Source of the DNA: Petrolisthes cinctipes
Lineage: Eukaryota > Arthropoda > Malacostraca > Decapoda > Porcellanidae
Assembly (NCBI GenBank): GCA_033782935.1
Contig: JAWQEG010001234.1
Coordinates: forward strand, 2,501 to 66,500
DNA length: 64,000 bases
Reading direction: 5' to 3'
Positions 1 through 10,914 of the stretch are shown piece by piece. The first letter of the stretch is position 1. Each line of letters opens with the position of its first letter. The translations under genes and the position numbers were made by a program. The notes beneath the pieces are model-generated. The model saw only the letters and a program-made list of their open reading frames with translations, ran no database searches and was not told where the DNA came from.

Positions 1-420
1 TAAGTGAGATAATAGATGGTTTGAGAAAAAGAAATGATTGATTAATGGAAGAGAACAAAGCATTGAAGCAACGAGTCGAAGTAATAGTGGATCAAAACGA
101 AGCACTTCCAGTAAGACTGAATAGCAGCGAGGATTGATTGATTGATTGATATTAGATGCCACAACAGCGAGGTCATATTTCGCCAGAGAAAGTGGATAGA
201 GAGGTGTGACAGCAAGCAGGAAGGAATTAAGTTAAAAGAGGGACAGTTGAAGAAAGGAAAGGGAGTGGCTGGGGCCGAAAGGGCGCCCAAACCCTAAAAG
301 TATAGCCCACATCAGCGAGGAAAGAGATAAGGAGCAAGGAAAGAACTTGGTAAAACTGAAACACGAACAGGAAGGTTGGGTGAGGGTTCATGAAGAGAAA
401 ATTGTTAACTTTAAAGAGGT
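1..420 (+). other. Flank with short coiled-coil coding remnant
   Basis: No complete gene is visible. On the plus strand around 47-137 a short open stretch reads EENKALKQRVEVIVDQNEAL, a charged heptad-like pattern. It resembles the coiled coils found in LINE ORF1 or gag proteins, then runs into stops. The rest shows no recognisable signal. Confidence 0.3.
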
Positions 421-867
421 TGTTGCATGTGACAACTAAGGTTGTCTCTTAGTATCCTGTGCAAGAACTATGGTAGGATGAGTGATAACATTCCTTCAGT
501 GGAGAGCTGTATTTCCTGATTTTAACAATATGTTCATGCGAGTAGTCACATATATTATACAAAACAAAAATAAATATTCTGGGAATCTATGGTAACATAC
601 AAACATAACAATGAATATATATATACATGTTGCATATCACTAGAAAGAGCTTTAAATTCTATATTTTATGGGAAGAATGAATTATGACTGCTTAGCTCAG
701 GCGCAGCGGAGCAGGCATACAAATGCAAATAATTTGTGATAGGCCTAAGACAGGTAGAGTAAGAGTCAGGTCAGGAGTCACATTCTTTATTTGACCTGAC
801 AGAGAATGGACGTCTACCTGGTACGTTTGAGGGGTTACTAACATAAACATGTGGTATGTACACTACA
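421..867 (-). repeat. 3' LTR of Gypsy A1 (with indels)
   Basis: It matches the LTR at 5117-5345 at both ends but lacks about 50 bp after the CTGTGCAAGAACT motif and carries 269 extra bases at 547-815. Next to it at 868-880 the plus strand reads GTACTCTCCCCCT, which on the minus strand is a polypurine tract abutting the LTR start TGTAGTG, as expected for plus-strand priming. Confidence 0.85.
547..815. repeat. 269-bp extra segment within the A1 3' LTR
   Basis: The other two LTR copies (5117-5345, 12436-12662) run directly from GCGAGTAGT to ACCTGGTAC. In this copy the two are separated by 269 bp. The segment has no coding signal and no obvious terminal repeats. It could be an insertion here, or ancestral sequence deleted before the other LTR was duplicated. 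Confidence 0.6.
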
Positions 868-1006
868 GTACTCTCCCCCTAGTGACGAGGAAGGAGGAAT
901 GATATGGATTTCTTGTGTGTTGTTGTAGCTTGTTCCGTGTCAGTGTGTGATGATGGGTTGATTGCAGGTGGCGATGCAGGTTCGTGAGACATTAGGTAGG
1001 CAGGTT

Positions 1007-2306
1007 TCACTCTGTCGATTGACACAGTGTTCGGCTTACCATGGTAGTTGATGGTGATGGTCTTCCTTTGGCGTCTGATAATGGGGAAAGGACCAGAGTA
1101 GGGTTGTTGAAGCGGCTTCTTGACTGAGTCAACCCGCCAAAGACATGGGTACAGGTCTGGAGGTCCTGGCTGATGAAGGTCTTGGATGGTTGCTGACGAG
1201 GTGGTGAGGGCTGCAAGGAATTCATGTGGGAGGTGAGGGTGGCAGCAAAGTCCTGGACGTCAGTGTTGTTGTGAGGCGAGGAGTTCACCAGGCAGTCGTA
1301 GGGTGGAGCCGTAGAGTAGTTCTGCAGAGGAACAGCCGAGGTCGACCTTCAGGGCAGTGCAGATACCTAGTAGAACAAGAGGGAGAGAAGAGAGCCATTC
1401 ACCGCTGTGTTGTACCGTTGCTGACAGCGAGGTTTTGAGTTGTCTGTGAAACCTCTCCACTAGACCAATTTATTGTGGGTGGTAGCTGGTGGTGCGGAGT
1501 CTCTTGATGCCAAGGAGGGTCATCAACTTGTTCCAGAGGGAGGACTCGAACTGGCTGCCCCTATCAGATATGATGGTGAGAGGGACACCATAGCGGGAGA
1601 TCCAGGTGGAGATAAAGGCTTTGGCAACAGTGGTGGTGTTGATGTCGGTGAGAAGTGACACTTCTGGCCATCTGGTGAAGCGGTCCACACAGGTGAGGAG
1701 GTATCTGCAATTTTCAGAGGGAGGAAGGGGACCTACCAGGTCGATGTGAATGTGGTTAAACCTGGCAGAGGGCGGTAGGAAGGTTGCTGGAGGCGACTTG
1801 GTGAGTTTGTTGATTTTGCTGGCTTGGCATTGTTGGCAGGAGTGGGTCGACTCTCTTACATCCTTGTTGATTCCGGTCCACACAAATCTTGAGGTTAGGA
1901 GCTGTGGAGAAGCACGAATACCTAGGTGGGAGAGACTGTGGAGTTGGGAGAAGAGGAGGAATCTGTGATTCTTAGGAACATAAGGGCAGATAGAACCAGC
2001 GGAAGAGTCTGCGAAGAGAGAAACATTAGTGCCGGGGTAGTCAAACTTTTTCATTTGCAGGGCGGGGTTCGCTGGGAGTTGCGTCAACTCTGGGTCATCA
2101 GTTTGATCGGCGGCGATACCGGCGTAGTTGATGAGGGTTGCTGAGTTGTGCGAATGGGAGAGGGTGTCTGCAGGCACGTTGTTTTCACTTCTGATATACC
2201 GAATGTCAGTGGTTAAGTGTGAAATGTAAGAAGTGTGGCGTACTTGTCTTGGTGTGTAGGAGTTCTTGTTGTTGAATGTGGAGGCGAGAGGTTTCTGATC
2301 AGTCAA
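1007..2306 (-). pseudogene. pol: Gypsy A1 integrase (degenerate)
   Basis: The 2306-1470 reading frame encodes an integrase. The zinc-binding HHCC region is visible as H-x3-H (HSLSHLG) followed by CQQC. The catalytic core starts at HIDLVGPLPPS, continues through VDRFTRWPE, and has the second aspartate region as ISDRGSQFE. The frame then breaks; the glutamate region (ERFHRQLK) continues in 1460-1260 and the C-terminal part in 1288-1007 in other frames. The protein would insert retrotransposon cDNA into the nucleus genome; as read here it cannot be made in one piece. It lies between RNase H and the 3' LTR, the usual Gypsy position. Confidence 0.85.
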
Positions 2307-3422
2307 AACATGAAAAAGCCTACCTTCGAGGAAGTAACGGAAGTGTTTGATGGCTTTATAGATGGCGAGAAGTTATCTGTGGAAAGTACTGTATTTTGAT
2401 TCCGCTGGAGATAGTTTCTTGGAGAAGAAGGCGAGCGGCTTCCAGTCATCATCGTGGTGTTGCTGTAGGATGGCACCCATACCTGTGTCAGATGCGTCAG
2501 TGTAGATGGCTGTGATGGCGTCTGGAGTAGGGAAGCAGTGGGAGGTGGCTTCTCCAATGGCATTGGTAGCGTTGGTGTAGGCTTGCTCGGTAGTGTCTGA
2601 CCATGTTAGTGTTATTGACTGACCTCTCTTGCAGGGTTTCAGCATGTTGTAGAGAGGCTGAAGGAGTGCTGCACAGTGTGGGATGAACCTGTTGTAGTAG
2701 TTGAGCATTCCAAGGAAGCGTTTCAGTTCGCGTTGAGGTATGGGTCTTGGGAACTGCTGGATGGCTTCCTGTCTTGAAGGTGTGGGAGAGATACCAGAGG
2801 AGGAAACAGTGTGTCCAAGGAATTGGGTAGAGTTGACACTGAAGGAGGACTTGGCAGCGTTAAGTTGTACCGGTATGCCGTAAGTTTGGAATCTCTCAAA
2901 TACCTGTGTAAGATGTTGCTGGTGAGTTTCTTCGTCGGGGCTGGCGATGAGGACGTCGTCAACATAGCCGAAGCAGAAGAGCAGTCAGCTTAGTACTTTG
3001 TCGATAAATCTCTGGAAGGCCTGTGCAAAGTTATTGAGACCAAAGGGCATCCTGGCATATATAGATAAACCAAAATGGGTGATGATGGCTGTTTTAAGAA
3101 TATCATCAGGGTTCACAGAGATTTGGTGGAAGGCTTTGACGAGGTCGAAATTAGAAAAGATGGTTGTGCCAGTAAGTTGGGAAGATAAATCTTGGATGTT
3201 AGGGATAGGGTATCTGTTTATAATAGTCTTACTGTTAAGTGCTCTGTAGTTGCTGGAGGGTCTGATGTCACCGTTCTTCTTGTTAACAATGTGGAGTGGA
3301 GAAGCCCAGTTGCTTGAACTTGTTAGGATGATACCTCGGTCGAGGAGGGACTCGAATTCAGCCTTGGCGAGTTTGTACCGTTCATGGCGAGTCTTCTGGC
3401 CTTGACATAGGTGGGGGCTCAA
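2303..3422 (-). pseudogene. pol: Gypsy A1 reverse transcriptase and RNase H (degenerate)
   Basis: The 3422-2985 frame carries the RT fingers and palm (NWASPLHIVNKKNGDIRP, then FSNFDLVKAFHQI, then MPFGLNNFAQAFQRFID). The active-site box is readable as GYVDDVLIAS after a frame change near 2985. The connection and RNase H follow in 2708-2373, with LGMLNYYNRFIPHCAALLQP and the RNase H aspartate in IYTDASDTGMGAIL. At least three frame changes split the domain. Its role is to copy element RNA into DNA in the cytoplasmic particle. The A2 copy at 9412-10322 preserves the same order. Confidence 0.88.
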
Positions 3423-3517
3423 GTGGTCTCCATGTAGTGAAGGGTGTGGTGCTTGGCTGGCGTGACTGCAGTGTATGGCTATGTAAGAGAGGGGTGAGAC
3501 TTGAGTAAGGATGCATA

Positions 3518-3871
3518 CTAGTTGTCAGCTGAAATTGTAGACAGCTGTGTGCTTGAACCTTTGGCGATCGAAGTGTTGGTGGATATTCTGGTGAGTGGAT
3601 CGTACAACTTGCTGGTCTTGAGGTTGATGGAGAGATTGTAGTGTGTGAGGAAGTCAGCACCAAGTATGGGTTGGGAGACGTCAGAGACGTAGAAGGCCCA
3701 ATCAAACACTCGTCGTAGATGGAGTTCAACCTTAAGGGTAAGCTTTGTTTCGACTGGTATGCTTGAAACGTTGGCTGCAAAGAGTGAAGTGATAGGTGGT
3801 AGTCTATTTTGGCTGGCTGTAGTTGAGTGAATCTCAGATGTGGAAGAGTGTGGACTTCCGTTTACAGGCAC
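3518..3871 (-). pseudogene. pol: Gypsy A1 protease region
   Basis: This 117-codon frame contains the C-terminal flap part of a retroviral-type aspartic protease: WAFYVSDVSQPILGADFLTH, which corresponds to the conserved xxPILGxDFL motif just after the enzyme core. The catalytic D-S/T-G triad is not visible in this frame; sequence upstream (about 3880-3900) lies in another frame. It sits between the gag zinc knuckle and RT. Confidence 0.75.
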
Positions 3872-3879
3872 TATGGACC

Positions 3880-4750
3880 ACTAGTGACTGCTGGTGTCGT
3901 TTCCCGAATTAAATGAACAGGGTTGCTAGCAATGGTGTGCATTTTGACCAAAACGATTATGATTGAAGCACTTACCGTTAGTGGTGGAGTTGGTGGAGTT
4001 GTTGGAGTTGTTGCGGGAGTCTCTGCTGCAGAACCTGTGGCGTCGTGGAGTTGGAGAACGGGCACGAGACTGTTGTTGTACTTGAATTGTCATCTCACTT
4101 ACTTGTAGTTCCAGGCTGGAGATGAGGTCCTTGAGTTGGGTGATTTCGTTTGATGAGGTGATGTGGCAGATAGTGGTGTCATTTAGGATGGTGTGCATGA
4201 ACTCATCTGCAAGCAGGGCGAGGTCTTCATAGGGTAACATGCCTTTAACTGTGATGAGGTTGCGTTGGATGGTATGCGGGAGGCGCTGGTAGAAGAGGTG
4301 GGGGAGGATGGTGGTGTCAAAGGACTGCTGGTGGGTACTGATGAGTTTCTTCATCCGTCGGAGGAGGTCGGTAAGCTTTTTATTTCTTAGCTCTTCCTTG
4401 GAGAGAAGCTCCTGGAGTCGTGTAGAGAGAGAAGCTTCAAGACGTGTGGTGATGGTCTTAGTAGGGAGTGTCACTAGTGCAGGCGGCTGTGACAGAATCA
4501 AAGAGTTGGGCGAGGACTTCAGAAGGCAGGAGGGTGGTGGCGGCACTGAACTTATTAAGACTGGAGGTGATGCGGTGTGCTCTGAAGTTGACTTCAAGAA
4601 TGGTGAACCATAGGGTAGGGTTGTGAAAAGAGAAGGTGGGAGATTGGAAGTTAGAGATGGTGGTAGTTGTGTCAGAGATGTCTTGAGGTTCAGACATGGT
4701 GAATGTAGAAAAAGGCAGCGACAGGTGGGGTTAGAAGAGATAGGCTGCAA
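3880..4750 (-). pseudogene. gag: Gypsy A1 gag (frameshifted)
   Basis: The N-terminal capsid part is in 4697-4458 (LWFTILEVNFRAHRITSS, LLPSEVLAQLFDSV), typical of arthropod Gypsy gag. The frame then shifts into 4500-3926, with LLSKEELRNKKLTDLLRRM and LFYQRLPHTIQRNL. The nucleocapsid end has the knuckle-like CFNHNRFGQNAHHC (C-x3-H-x9-C spacing, resembling the CWYHxRFG variant of this clade). The shift near 4460-4500 disables the gene. The same domains occur in A2. Confidence 0.8.
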
Positions 4751-5116
4751 CGGGTGAGGTTGGGAGGGAAAGGCGGCTGCGGGTAAAGTAGGTAGGTTAG
4801 AAATGTAGGGAGCGGACAGCGTCAGGTAAGGTGAGTAGTGGAGGAAGAAGTAGGTATGCTAAGTTAGCAGTGAGAGAGAGAGATGGCGGCGGCAGGTAGG
4901 CTGGAGGCTGTAATGGCAGGCTGGAGGCGGCGGCAGGCAGGCTGGGTAGAATTGCTGAGGGGAAGGAGGAATGTTGTGGCGGCAGGCAGAGATGCAGTGG
5001 AAGTGAGAAGTAGCACAGGAGAGGAGACAATTGAAGCAAGTTGTCCAAAAAATAACTAGCGAGCCAGTGGTTGGGGGCTGCTAGTCAGGAGATGTGTCAC
5101 TCAGGAGGTCACCAAA
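4751..5116 (-). other. A1 leader and primer-binding site
   Basis: Untranslated leader of A1, purine-rich on the plus strand with GGCGGCAGGCAGGCTGG-type imperfect tandem repeats at 4880-4990. Immediately beside the LTR (5103-5116) the minus strand reads TTTGGTGACCTCC: TGG two bases from the LTR end is the expected primer-binding site, complementary to a tRNA 3' CCA end. The same site lies beside the A2 LTR. Confidence 0.6.
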
Positions 5117-5345
5117 TGTTGCGTGTGCAACTAAGGTTGTCTCTTATTATCCTGTGCAAGAACTGTGAGATGTTTGGGGTGCATTTCTTAGCTGTAATTA
5201 GTCCGTTTACTTACTATGGTAGGATGAGTGATAACATTTCTTCAGCAGAGAGCTGTATTTCCTTATTTTAACAATATGTTCATGCGAGTAGTACCTGGTA
5301 CATTTGAGGAGTTACCAATACAAACATGTGGTATGCACACTACAA
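5117..5345 (-). repeat. 5' LTR of Gypsy A1
   Basis: This 229-bp LTR begins TGTTGCG and ends CACTACA on the plus strand. It pairs with 421-867 and is near-identical to 12436-12662. Confidence 0.85.
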
Positions 5346-5640
5346 AGTAATGAAACAGCACGAGAAAGGATACAATGGGTAAACCAGATTCATGAAGAGC
5401 GGCATTATTCGAACTGACAGTGGAGAATATGATGACAAAATGGGTGACAGAAAAAACTAGGTATAGAGGAACAGACGAGCCATTAATGCTCCATCTGATG
5501 TTCACTAGGGAGGCGGATGTAATAGGAGACATGACATACAAAAGTCTGCTAGACAAAAGTGATGATGAACACTCGGAATCCAAAATTTTGTATCCAGGTC
5601 TTGTTGAAGTTTTGAATCAGTTGACATACTAGTGAAACAA
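5346..5640 (+). pseudogene. LINE endonuclease-domain fragment
   Basis: In broken frames the plus strand reads a short QWVNQIHEERH piece and, from 5420, TRYRGTDEPLMLHLMFTRE followed by KSLLDKSDD. This resembles the C-terminal part of the AP-type endonuclease of CR1/Jockey-like LINEs (TRxRG...LLDLVLT...PLGKSDH). It is truncated at both ends. The related RT part lies at 35190-36130, possibly from the same family. A copy follows the A2 LTR at 12663-12940. Confidence 0.6.
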
Positions 5641-6055
5641 TGACAACGCTTATCCTGTTTCATATTTGCTTGAGCTCGCTATATTAATACTCGATCAGGC
5701 TATTCGAAGGAAGCCTGGATACTTATTTTGGATTGCGAGCATACTTATTGAGTTGGAAATATTAGAGGGAGGTGTAGATGTGAGGGATGAAGCACATAGG
5801 GAGAATAGGTTGAATTATGGAAGGACTGAGTTTTGAAACCAAAGAAAGTTCTTTTGGGGTACAGACTGGATGGAGCTGGTGGATGCCGGAAGTGTACAGA
5901 GAAAATACCATATATTTGGAAAAATATATACGGAAGGAGTATCCAAGTATGTACAGTCACGAGCACTAATAAGTATACAGCTCTGGTTGAAGCTTTGAAC
6001 ATGCCAAATTCACCAACGAAGTAATTCCAATGGAGATCTTATTGTAGACACACCT
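5641..6055. repeat. Dispersed repeat between LINE fragments
   Basis: No coding signal. The stretch 5650-5735 (CTTATCCTGTTTCATATTTG ... GGATACTTATT) recurs inverted at 34487-34567, next to the 90-bp minisatellite, so it is a dispersed repeat. The part up to 5827 is also in the second duplicated block. Confidence 0.55.
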
Positions 6056-6277
6056 GAATACTTATTAGTGCTGGTGACTATCAAAATATAAGATAAGTAA
6101 ACTGAAGAAAAAAGAATGGTTCACTGGACAATATGAGACAGCAAGATTGAGAAAGGAGGAAGCCTGGAATAGAATGTGGAGGAGGAATAAACAGAAAAAT
6201 AGAGAGGCATTTAAAAAGGCAAGAAATAATTATGTTCAGGCAAGAAGAGACACGGAGAAGAATTATGAGAAAGATAT
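6056..6277 (+). pseudogene. LINE linker (EN-RT) fragment
   Basis: The frame reads KEEAWNRMWRRNKQ then FKKARNNYVQARRDTEKNYE and KDII, matching the basic linker that joins endonuclease and RT in CR1/Jockey-type LINEs. It stops exactly where the Gypsy B LTR begins, so B appears to have inserted into this LINE remnant. Confidence 0.65.
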
Positions 6278-6660
6278 TATAGCGACATCAAGCACCTTAA
6301 TGTATCTTCCATCTCACCTGTCCTCGGGGCACATCTTCTGCCTCACCTGTTCTACCTGAGCCAACCCTGGCTGGCCTGAGCGGCCGCAGCGCCGTTGTTC
6401 ATTTACTCGGCCACTAGCTCTACACCTGGAAACACCTCCCTCTCCTGACCTGCTGTGTCTCCTGTCGCTACCTGCCTACACCAAGCTCTCCACGTGTTGC
6501 CTGCAGCAGCTACCTCTCTCACACTACACGACCACGGCAGGCGGGAACTCACAGCTACAAGGTGCTTGCTACTACACAACCTATGTACTTACCAATAAAT
6601 TATTACCGTGTATAATCGAGTCTGTTCACCCCGGTACTAACACAACCACCTGTTGTTACA
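6278..6660 (+). repeat. 5' LTR of Gypsy B
   Basis: It shares TAGCGACATCAAGCACC and the following 100 bp with 19142-19245, which fixes its start. It ends GTTGTTACA at 6660. A polyadenylation-type AATAAA lies at 6594-6599. Length is about 383 bp. Confidence 0.85.
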
Positions 6661-6678
6661 ATTGGCGACCCCGGAAAA
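6661..6678 (+). promoter_or_regulatory. Primer-binding site of Gypsy B
   Basis: ATTGGCGACCCCGGAAAA directly follows the LTR end; TGG two bases inside the element is the usual match to a tRNA 3' CCA. The core TTGGCGACC is shared with element D at 46136. Confidence 0.7.
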
Positions 6679-6714
6679 TTCAACTTGTGTACACAATACA
6701 ATTTCAACTCCATG

Positions 6715-7000
6715 CTACTCTACGGCCACGCAAGATACTCCACTCTACGTCTACGTAAGCTACTCCACTCTACGTCCACATAAATTACTCCTCATGCTAC
6801 GAGCGATGCTACTCCACGTCCACGCAAGCTACTCCACTCTACGTCCATGTAAGCTGCTATACTCTACGTTCATGTGTTGTTACCTACTCCACTCTACGTC
6901 CACACAAGCTACAAACTTCTCCACTCCACATCCACGTGTTGTAAGCTACTCCATTATACGCCCAAGTGTTGCAAGCTACTCCACTATACGACCACAACCT
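6715..7000 (+). repeat. Imperfect tandem repeats in the Gypsy B leader
   Basis: Repeated units resemble AAGCTACTCCACTCTACGTC with variable spacers of 25-40 bp. They keep some frames open but the peptides are low complexity and do not resemble gag. Confidence 0.7.
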
Positions 7001-7970
7001 CGACCACGACTACCACCTACTACCTACGAGCTGCACAGGCTACAACACCTCCACACACCAGCTACGACCTTCACAGCGGCCTATGACTGACTCCTTCAGC
7101 CACGACTCCCCAGTGTTTTCACCCCTCCAGATTTTTAGTTAACGTAACTTACCCCCTAAAACCCTTGTCATCCGGCCACGTGTCTCACACATTTCCGTAC
7201 CACCAACCCCTACCATCCACCTGTGTCTCTACCGTGACCCCCTCCTCTATTCGGCGTACCCCATTCCTCGCTGTACCTGCTCCATTTTCTTCCCTTTTGC
7301 TCCTACCCCATCATATTTTTTTCCAGCTCCCTCCCGTATTACCTCCTTTCTCCACCCCACTAACTCTTTCCTTACCATGTGTTATCCTCTTCCTCCCGTC
7401 CCTTTGTGTCCTATAATATCCTCAGTATTATTATCTCGCCCACACTACTCGTGTGCCCCCTATTGATTTTTTTGCACTCTTTCCCCACGTGTTACCACCC
7501 TCCAACATTCAGCTTTTGTCTCCCACTTTATCCTTAACCCCATCTGCCACCTCCGCACTCTACCCCTTTGTCCCACGTATCTACGTCCCCCTTCGCCTGC
7601 CCTGTTTTTCTTTGTCGTCCTTCTGTGTTTCTCACCCCACCGTTTTCCATACTCCCTGTCTCTCCTCTCCTTACCCCCGTGGCCACACTTTTCCTAACCC
7701 TTACAACCACTCACAACCCCCGACAAACAGCCCACACACTGCTCCCCAGTGCTATATTTCCCCCGTCTTTGCAGTGCACAATTGTAAGTTCCCACTTGTC
7801 ACTCTGCCTCCACTCATGAAACAATACTTTTTCCACACTTGTACTGACACCACACACAATACACCAGACATGTCTCTCCCTAGCCACTCCACCTCTCCTA
7901 CACACAATTCCGCTCAGACACCCGCCTTACACATTCCTTACGTACCTCCCTTCTCCTACGATCTTCACTC
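7001..7970 (+). other. Pyrimidine-rich leader / degenerate gag N-terminal zone of B
   Basis: C/T-rich sequence with long but compositionally biased frames (7165-7416, 7453-8019). I find no recognisable domain. Position suggests leader or decayed gag N-terminus. Confidence 0.4.
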
Positions 7971-9130
7971 TTGGTATTTACACATGAAGATGGCATGGCG
8001 TGGGAACTCTTTCACCTAGGAACAGAAGTTCCAGACAATCCTTCGCGCCCTGCTGAACGAGGCATTCTCTTCAATCTCCCCACTCCTCTCTGCACTCAAG
8101 CAGAACTCTCTTTACGAGGAGGTGAAGGCATCCATTATCTCGGCACATGGTATGTCTATGCAACAATATTTTAAGGCACTTGAGGACGTCCAGTTGGAGG
8201 AATGCTGCCCTTCAGCACTGCTGCGTCACATGCAGTAACGGAATGAGAAGGCCGTGACTCCCTTCACTGATGTGGTCCTCAAGAGTCGTCATGCCAAGCT
8301 GCTACCCACAACTTCACCTCCAGGCGCAACCTGAACTTCCCCTACGGGAGTACTCCAAGCTGGTGGATTCCCTAATGGACACCTAGATGGTACCAGCACC
8401 TGGCCTACTCAGCACACTGCCGCTACCAACGCCGCCCCTACCACGCCCCACTCCATGCCTACCACTGCAACACCACCTCAACAGCAACACATGCTACCAC
8501 CACCTCCACAGCATCATCTGCTTCCTACACCTCAACACCAACACATACCTACACCTCAATCCCAACATATTCTACCACCACCACAGCAACATGTTATAAT
8601 ACCTACACCTCAACAGCAACATGTCTTGCCTCCACCTCAGCACCAACATCCAGTCATTGCAACACACGAATACAACAACCTAGCGTAACACCTCCAGGCC
8701 CTTCATGACAAATTCGACCTTCACCAGGCTCCTCGACTACATCACCAGCACCAGTGGACGCCACCTGCTCGTCAACCACCCCCTACCCAGTGACAACCAC
8801 AGGCAACCGCACCTCAACAGCACTGGCAGAACCCCCAACTACCATCAGAGGTTCGGTCACGCAGCAAGGAATTGCTGCCTCTCGTGCCAGTGGGGTTCAA
8901 CCGTGAACCGCCCTACTGCCAGACCAATACAGGGAAACAAGTATGGCAGTGGCAAGACAACGCTTTCCACGCTACTGCCCGCGCCACAGCATCCACCACA
9001 GGGCCACCCAGCATCACACCGACGCACCAACACCACACACCGCCGGCGACTGAGCATAACACGGCTGCAAACCAAGCCACCACTCCACTGCCACCTGCCC
9101 AGCAACAATTGAGCAAACCTCCACACACAC
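7971..9130 (+). pseudogene. gag: Gypsy B gag (degenerate)
   Basis: A capsid-like segment is readable in broken frame near 8030-8240 (ILRALLNEAF, SLYEEVKASII, CPSALLRHMQ), similar to the LYDxLKxxIL...PSxLLRRM pattern of arthropod Gypsy gag. From 8455 to 8690 the protein is a Pro/Gln/His-rich repeat (PTPQHQHIPTPQ-like). The nucleocapsid remnant is NYHQRFGHAARNC at about 8838-8876, the CWYHxRFGxxAxxC knuckle with its first cysteine replaced by asparagine. Several stops and shifts separate these parts. Confidence 0.7.
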
Positions 9131-9386
9131 CTCATCACACCCCTCGCACTCTCCTATGGGTGGAAGACTTAGAGTCAGGGGACAACTTCCTCATTGACTC
9201 AGGGTCCGAGGTGAGCGTCGTTCCTCTCCTTGATAAAGACAGACAGAGCCAGGCCTTCTATGGCATACGACCTGCTGGTGGCCAACAAGTCTCCCATCGC
9301 TACCTACGGCACCAGGAGCACGGGCGTCACCCTATTCTAGCAAGAGTACGTGGTGTGGCCATTCGTCGTAGCTGACGTGCAGGCCC
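9131..9386 (+). pseudogene. pol: Gypsy B protease (5' part)
   Basis: The frame 8872-9375 ends with LLWVEDLESGDNFLIDSGSE and VSVVP: IDSGSEVSVVP is the aspartic-protease active-site motif D-S-G. The flap side (WPFVVADVQ in the other frame near 9350-9383) is cut at 9386 by the A2 block, before the expected LGADFL motif. Confidence 0.85.
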
Positions 9387-9411
9387 AGGGTGGGGTTCGC
9401 TGGGAGTTGCG

Positions 9412-10322
9412 TCAACTCTGGGTCATCAGTTTGATCGGCGGCGATAGCGGCGTGGTTGATGAGTTGCGCGAACAGGAGTGGGCGTCTGCAGGCACGTTGT
9501 TAACACCTCTGATATACCGAATGTCAGTGGTTAATTGTGAAATGTAAGAAGTGTGGCGTACTTGTCTTGGTGTGTAGGAGTTCTTGTTGTTGAATGTCGA
9601 GGCGAGAGGTTTCTGATCAGTCAAAACATGAAAAAGCCTACCTTCGAGGAAGTAACGGAAGTGTTTAATGGCTTTATAGATGGCGAGAAGTTCTCTGTCG
9701 AAAACACTGTATCTTGATTCCGCTGGAGATAGTTTCTTGGAAAAGAAGGCGAGCGGCTTCCAGTCATCATCGTGGTGTTGCTGTAGGCTTGCTCGGTAGT
9801 GTCTGACCATGTTAGTGTTATTGACTGACCTCTCTTGCAGGGTTTCAGCATGTTGTAGAGAGGCTGAAGGAGTGCTGCACAGTGTGGGATGAACCTGATG
9901 TAGTAGTTGAGCATTCCCAGGAAGCGTTTCAGTTCGCGTTGAGTCTTGGGTCTTGGGAACTGCTGGATGGCTTCCTGTCTTGAAGGTGTGGGAGAGATAC
10001 CAGAGGAGGAAAAAGTGTGTCCAAGGAATTGGGTAGAGTTGACACTGAAGGAGTTCTTGGCAGCGTTAAGTTGTACTGGTATACCGTAAGTTTGGAATCT
10101 CTCAAATACCTGTGTAAGATGTTGCTGGTGAGTTTCTTCGTCGGGGCTGGCGATGAGGATGTCGTCGACATTGGCGAAGCAGAAGGGCAGTCCGCGTAGT
10201 ACTTTGTCAATAAATCTCTGGAAGGTCTGTGCAGAGTTATTGAGACCAAAGAGCATCCTGACATATATAGATAAACCAAAATGGGTGATGATGGCTGTTT
10301 TAAGAATATCATCAGGGTTCAC
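9412..10322 (-). pseudogene. pol: Gypsy A2 reverse transcriptase and RNase H
   Basis: The 10322-9621 frame reads MNPDDILKTAIITHFGLSIY, LNNSAQTFQRFIDKVLRGLP, the active site ANVDDILIASPDEE and LGMLNYYIRFIPHCAALLQP in one frame, longer than in A1. Part of RNase H is deleted (9785-9810), joining the thumb to LQQHHDDDWKPLAFFSKKLS in a shifted frame. The second RNase H part (FDRELLAIYKAIKHF) is intact in 9810-9412. Confidence 0.85.
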
Positions 10323-10683
10323 AGGGATTTGGTGGAAGGCTTTGACGAGGTCGATTAAAAAAGATGGTTGTGCCAGTAAGTTGGGAAGATAAATCTTGGA
10401 TGTTAGGGATAGGGTATCTGTCTATAATAGTCTTACTGTTAAGTGCTCTGTAGTTGCCGGAGGGTCTGATGTCACCGTTCTTCTTATTAACAATGTGGAG
10501 TTTAGAAGCCCAGTTGCTTGAACTTGTTTGGATGATACCTCGGTCGAGGAGGGACTCGAATTCAGCCTTGGCGAGTTTGTACCGTTCAGGGGCGAGTCTT
10601 CTGGCCTTGACATAGGTGGGGGCTCAAGTGGTCTCCATGTAGTGAAGGGCGTGGTGCTTGGCTGGCGTGACTGCAGAGTATGG

Positions 10684-10914
10684 CTATGTAAGAGAGGGGT
10701 GAGACTTGAGTAAGGATGCATACCTGTTGTCAGCTGAAATTGTAGACAGCTGTGTGCTTGAACCTTTGGCGATCGAAGTGTTGGTGGATATTCTGGTGAG
10801 TGGATCGTACAACTTGCTGGTCTTGAGGTTGATGGAGAGATTGTAGTGTGTGAGGAAGTCAGCACCAAGTATGGGTTGGGAGACGTCAGAGACGTAGAAG
10901 GCCCACTCAAACAC
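10684..10914 (-). pseudogene. pol: Gypsy A2 protease fragment
   Basis: WAFYVSDVSQPILGADFLTH is conserved with A1; the upstream catalytic triad is not in this frame. Frames break on both sides. Confidence 0.7.

Larger units (their letters stand above)
421..5345 (-). mobile_element. Ty3/Gypsy LTR retrotransposon A1, decayed
   Basis: This is a complete but broken Gypsy-type element of about 4.9 kb on the minus strand. Both LTRs are present (421-867 and 5117-5345) and share the ends TGTTGC...CACTACA on the plus strand. Read on the minus strand the order is LTR, primer-binding site, gag, protease, reverse transcriptase, RNase H, integrase, polypurine tract, LTR, the standard Gypsy order. The pol frame is split by several frameshifts and stops, so it is not autonomous. 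Flanking bases show no clear target-site duplication. Its 3.8-kb upstream-pol/gag/LTR part and the downstream LINE flank recur at 9387-13129. Confidence 0.9.
2059..5827. repeat. Duplicated block, copy 1 (A1 part plus LINE flank)
   Basis: Sequence from the integrase N-terminal zone of A1 through its gag, 5' LTR and about 480 bp of downstream non-LTR flank recurs at 9387-13129 in the same orientation. Because unrelated flank on the far side of the LTR is included, this is a segmental duplication rather than two independent retrotransposon insertions. Confidence 0.85.

Noticed and set aside
6653..7416. Small proteins in the Gypsy B leader
   Set aside because: Tandem-repeat and pyrimidine-rich composition, no gag similarity, and position between primer-binding site and gag.
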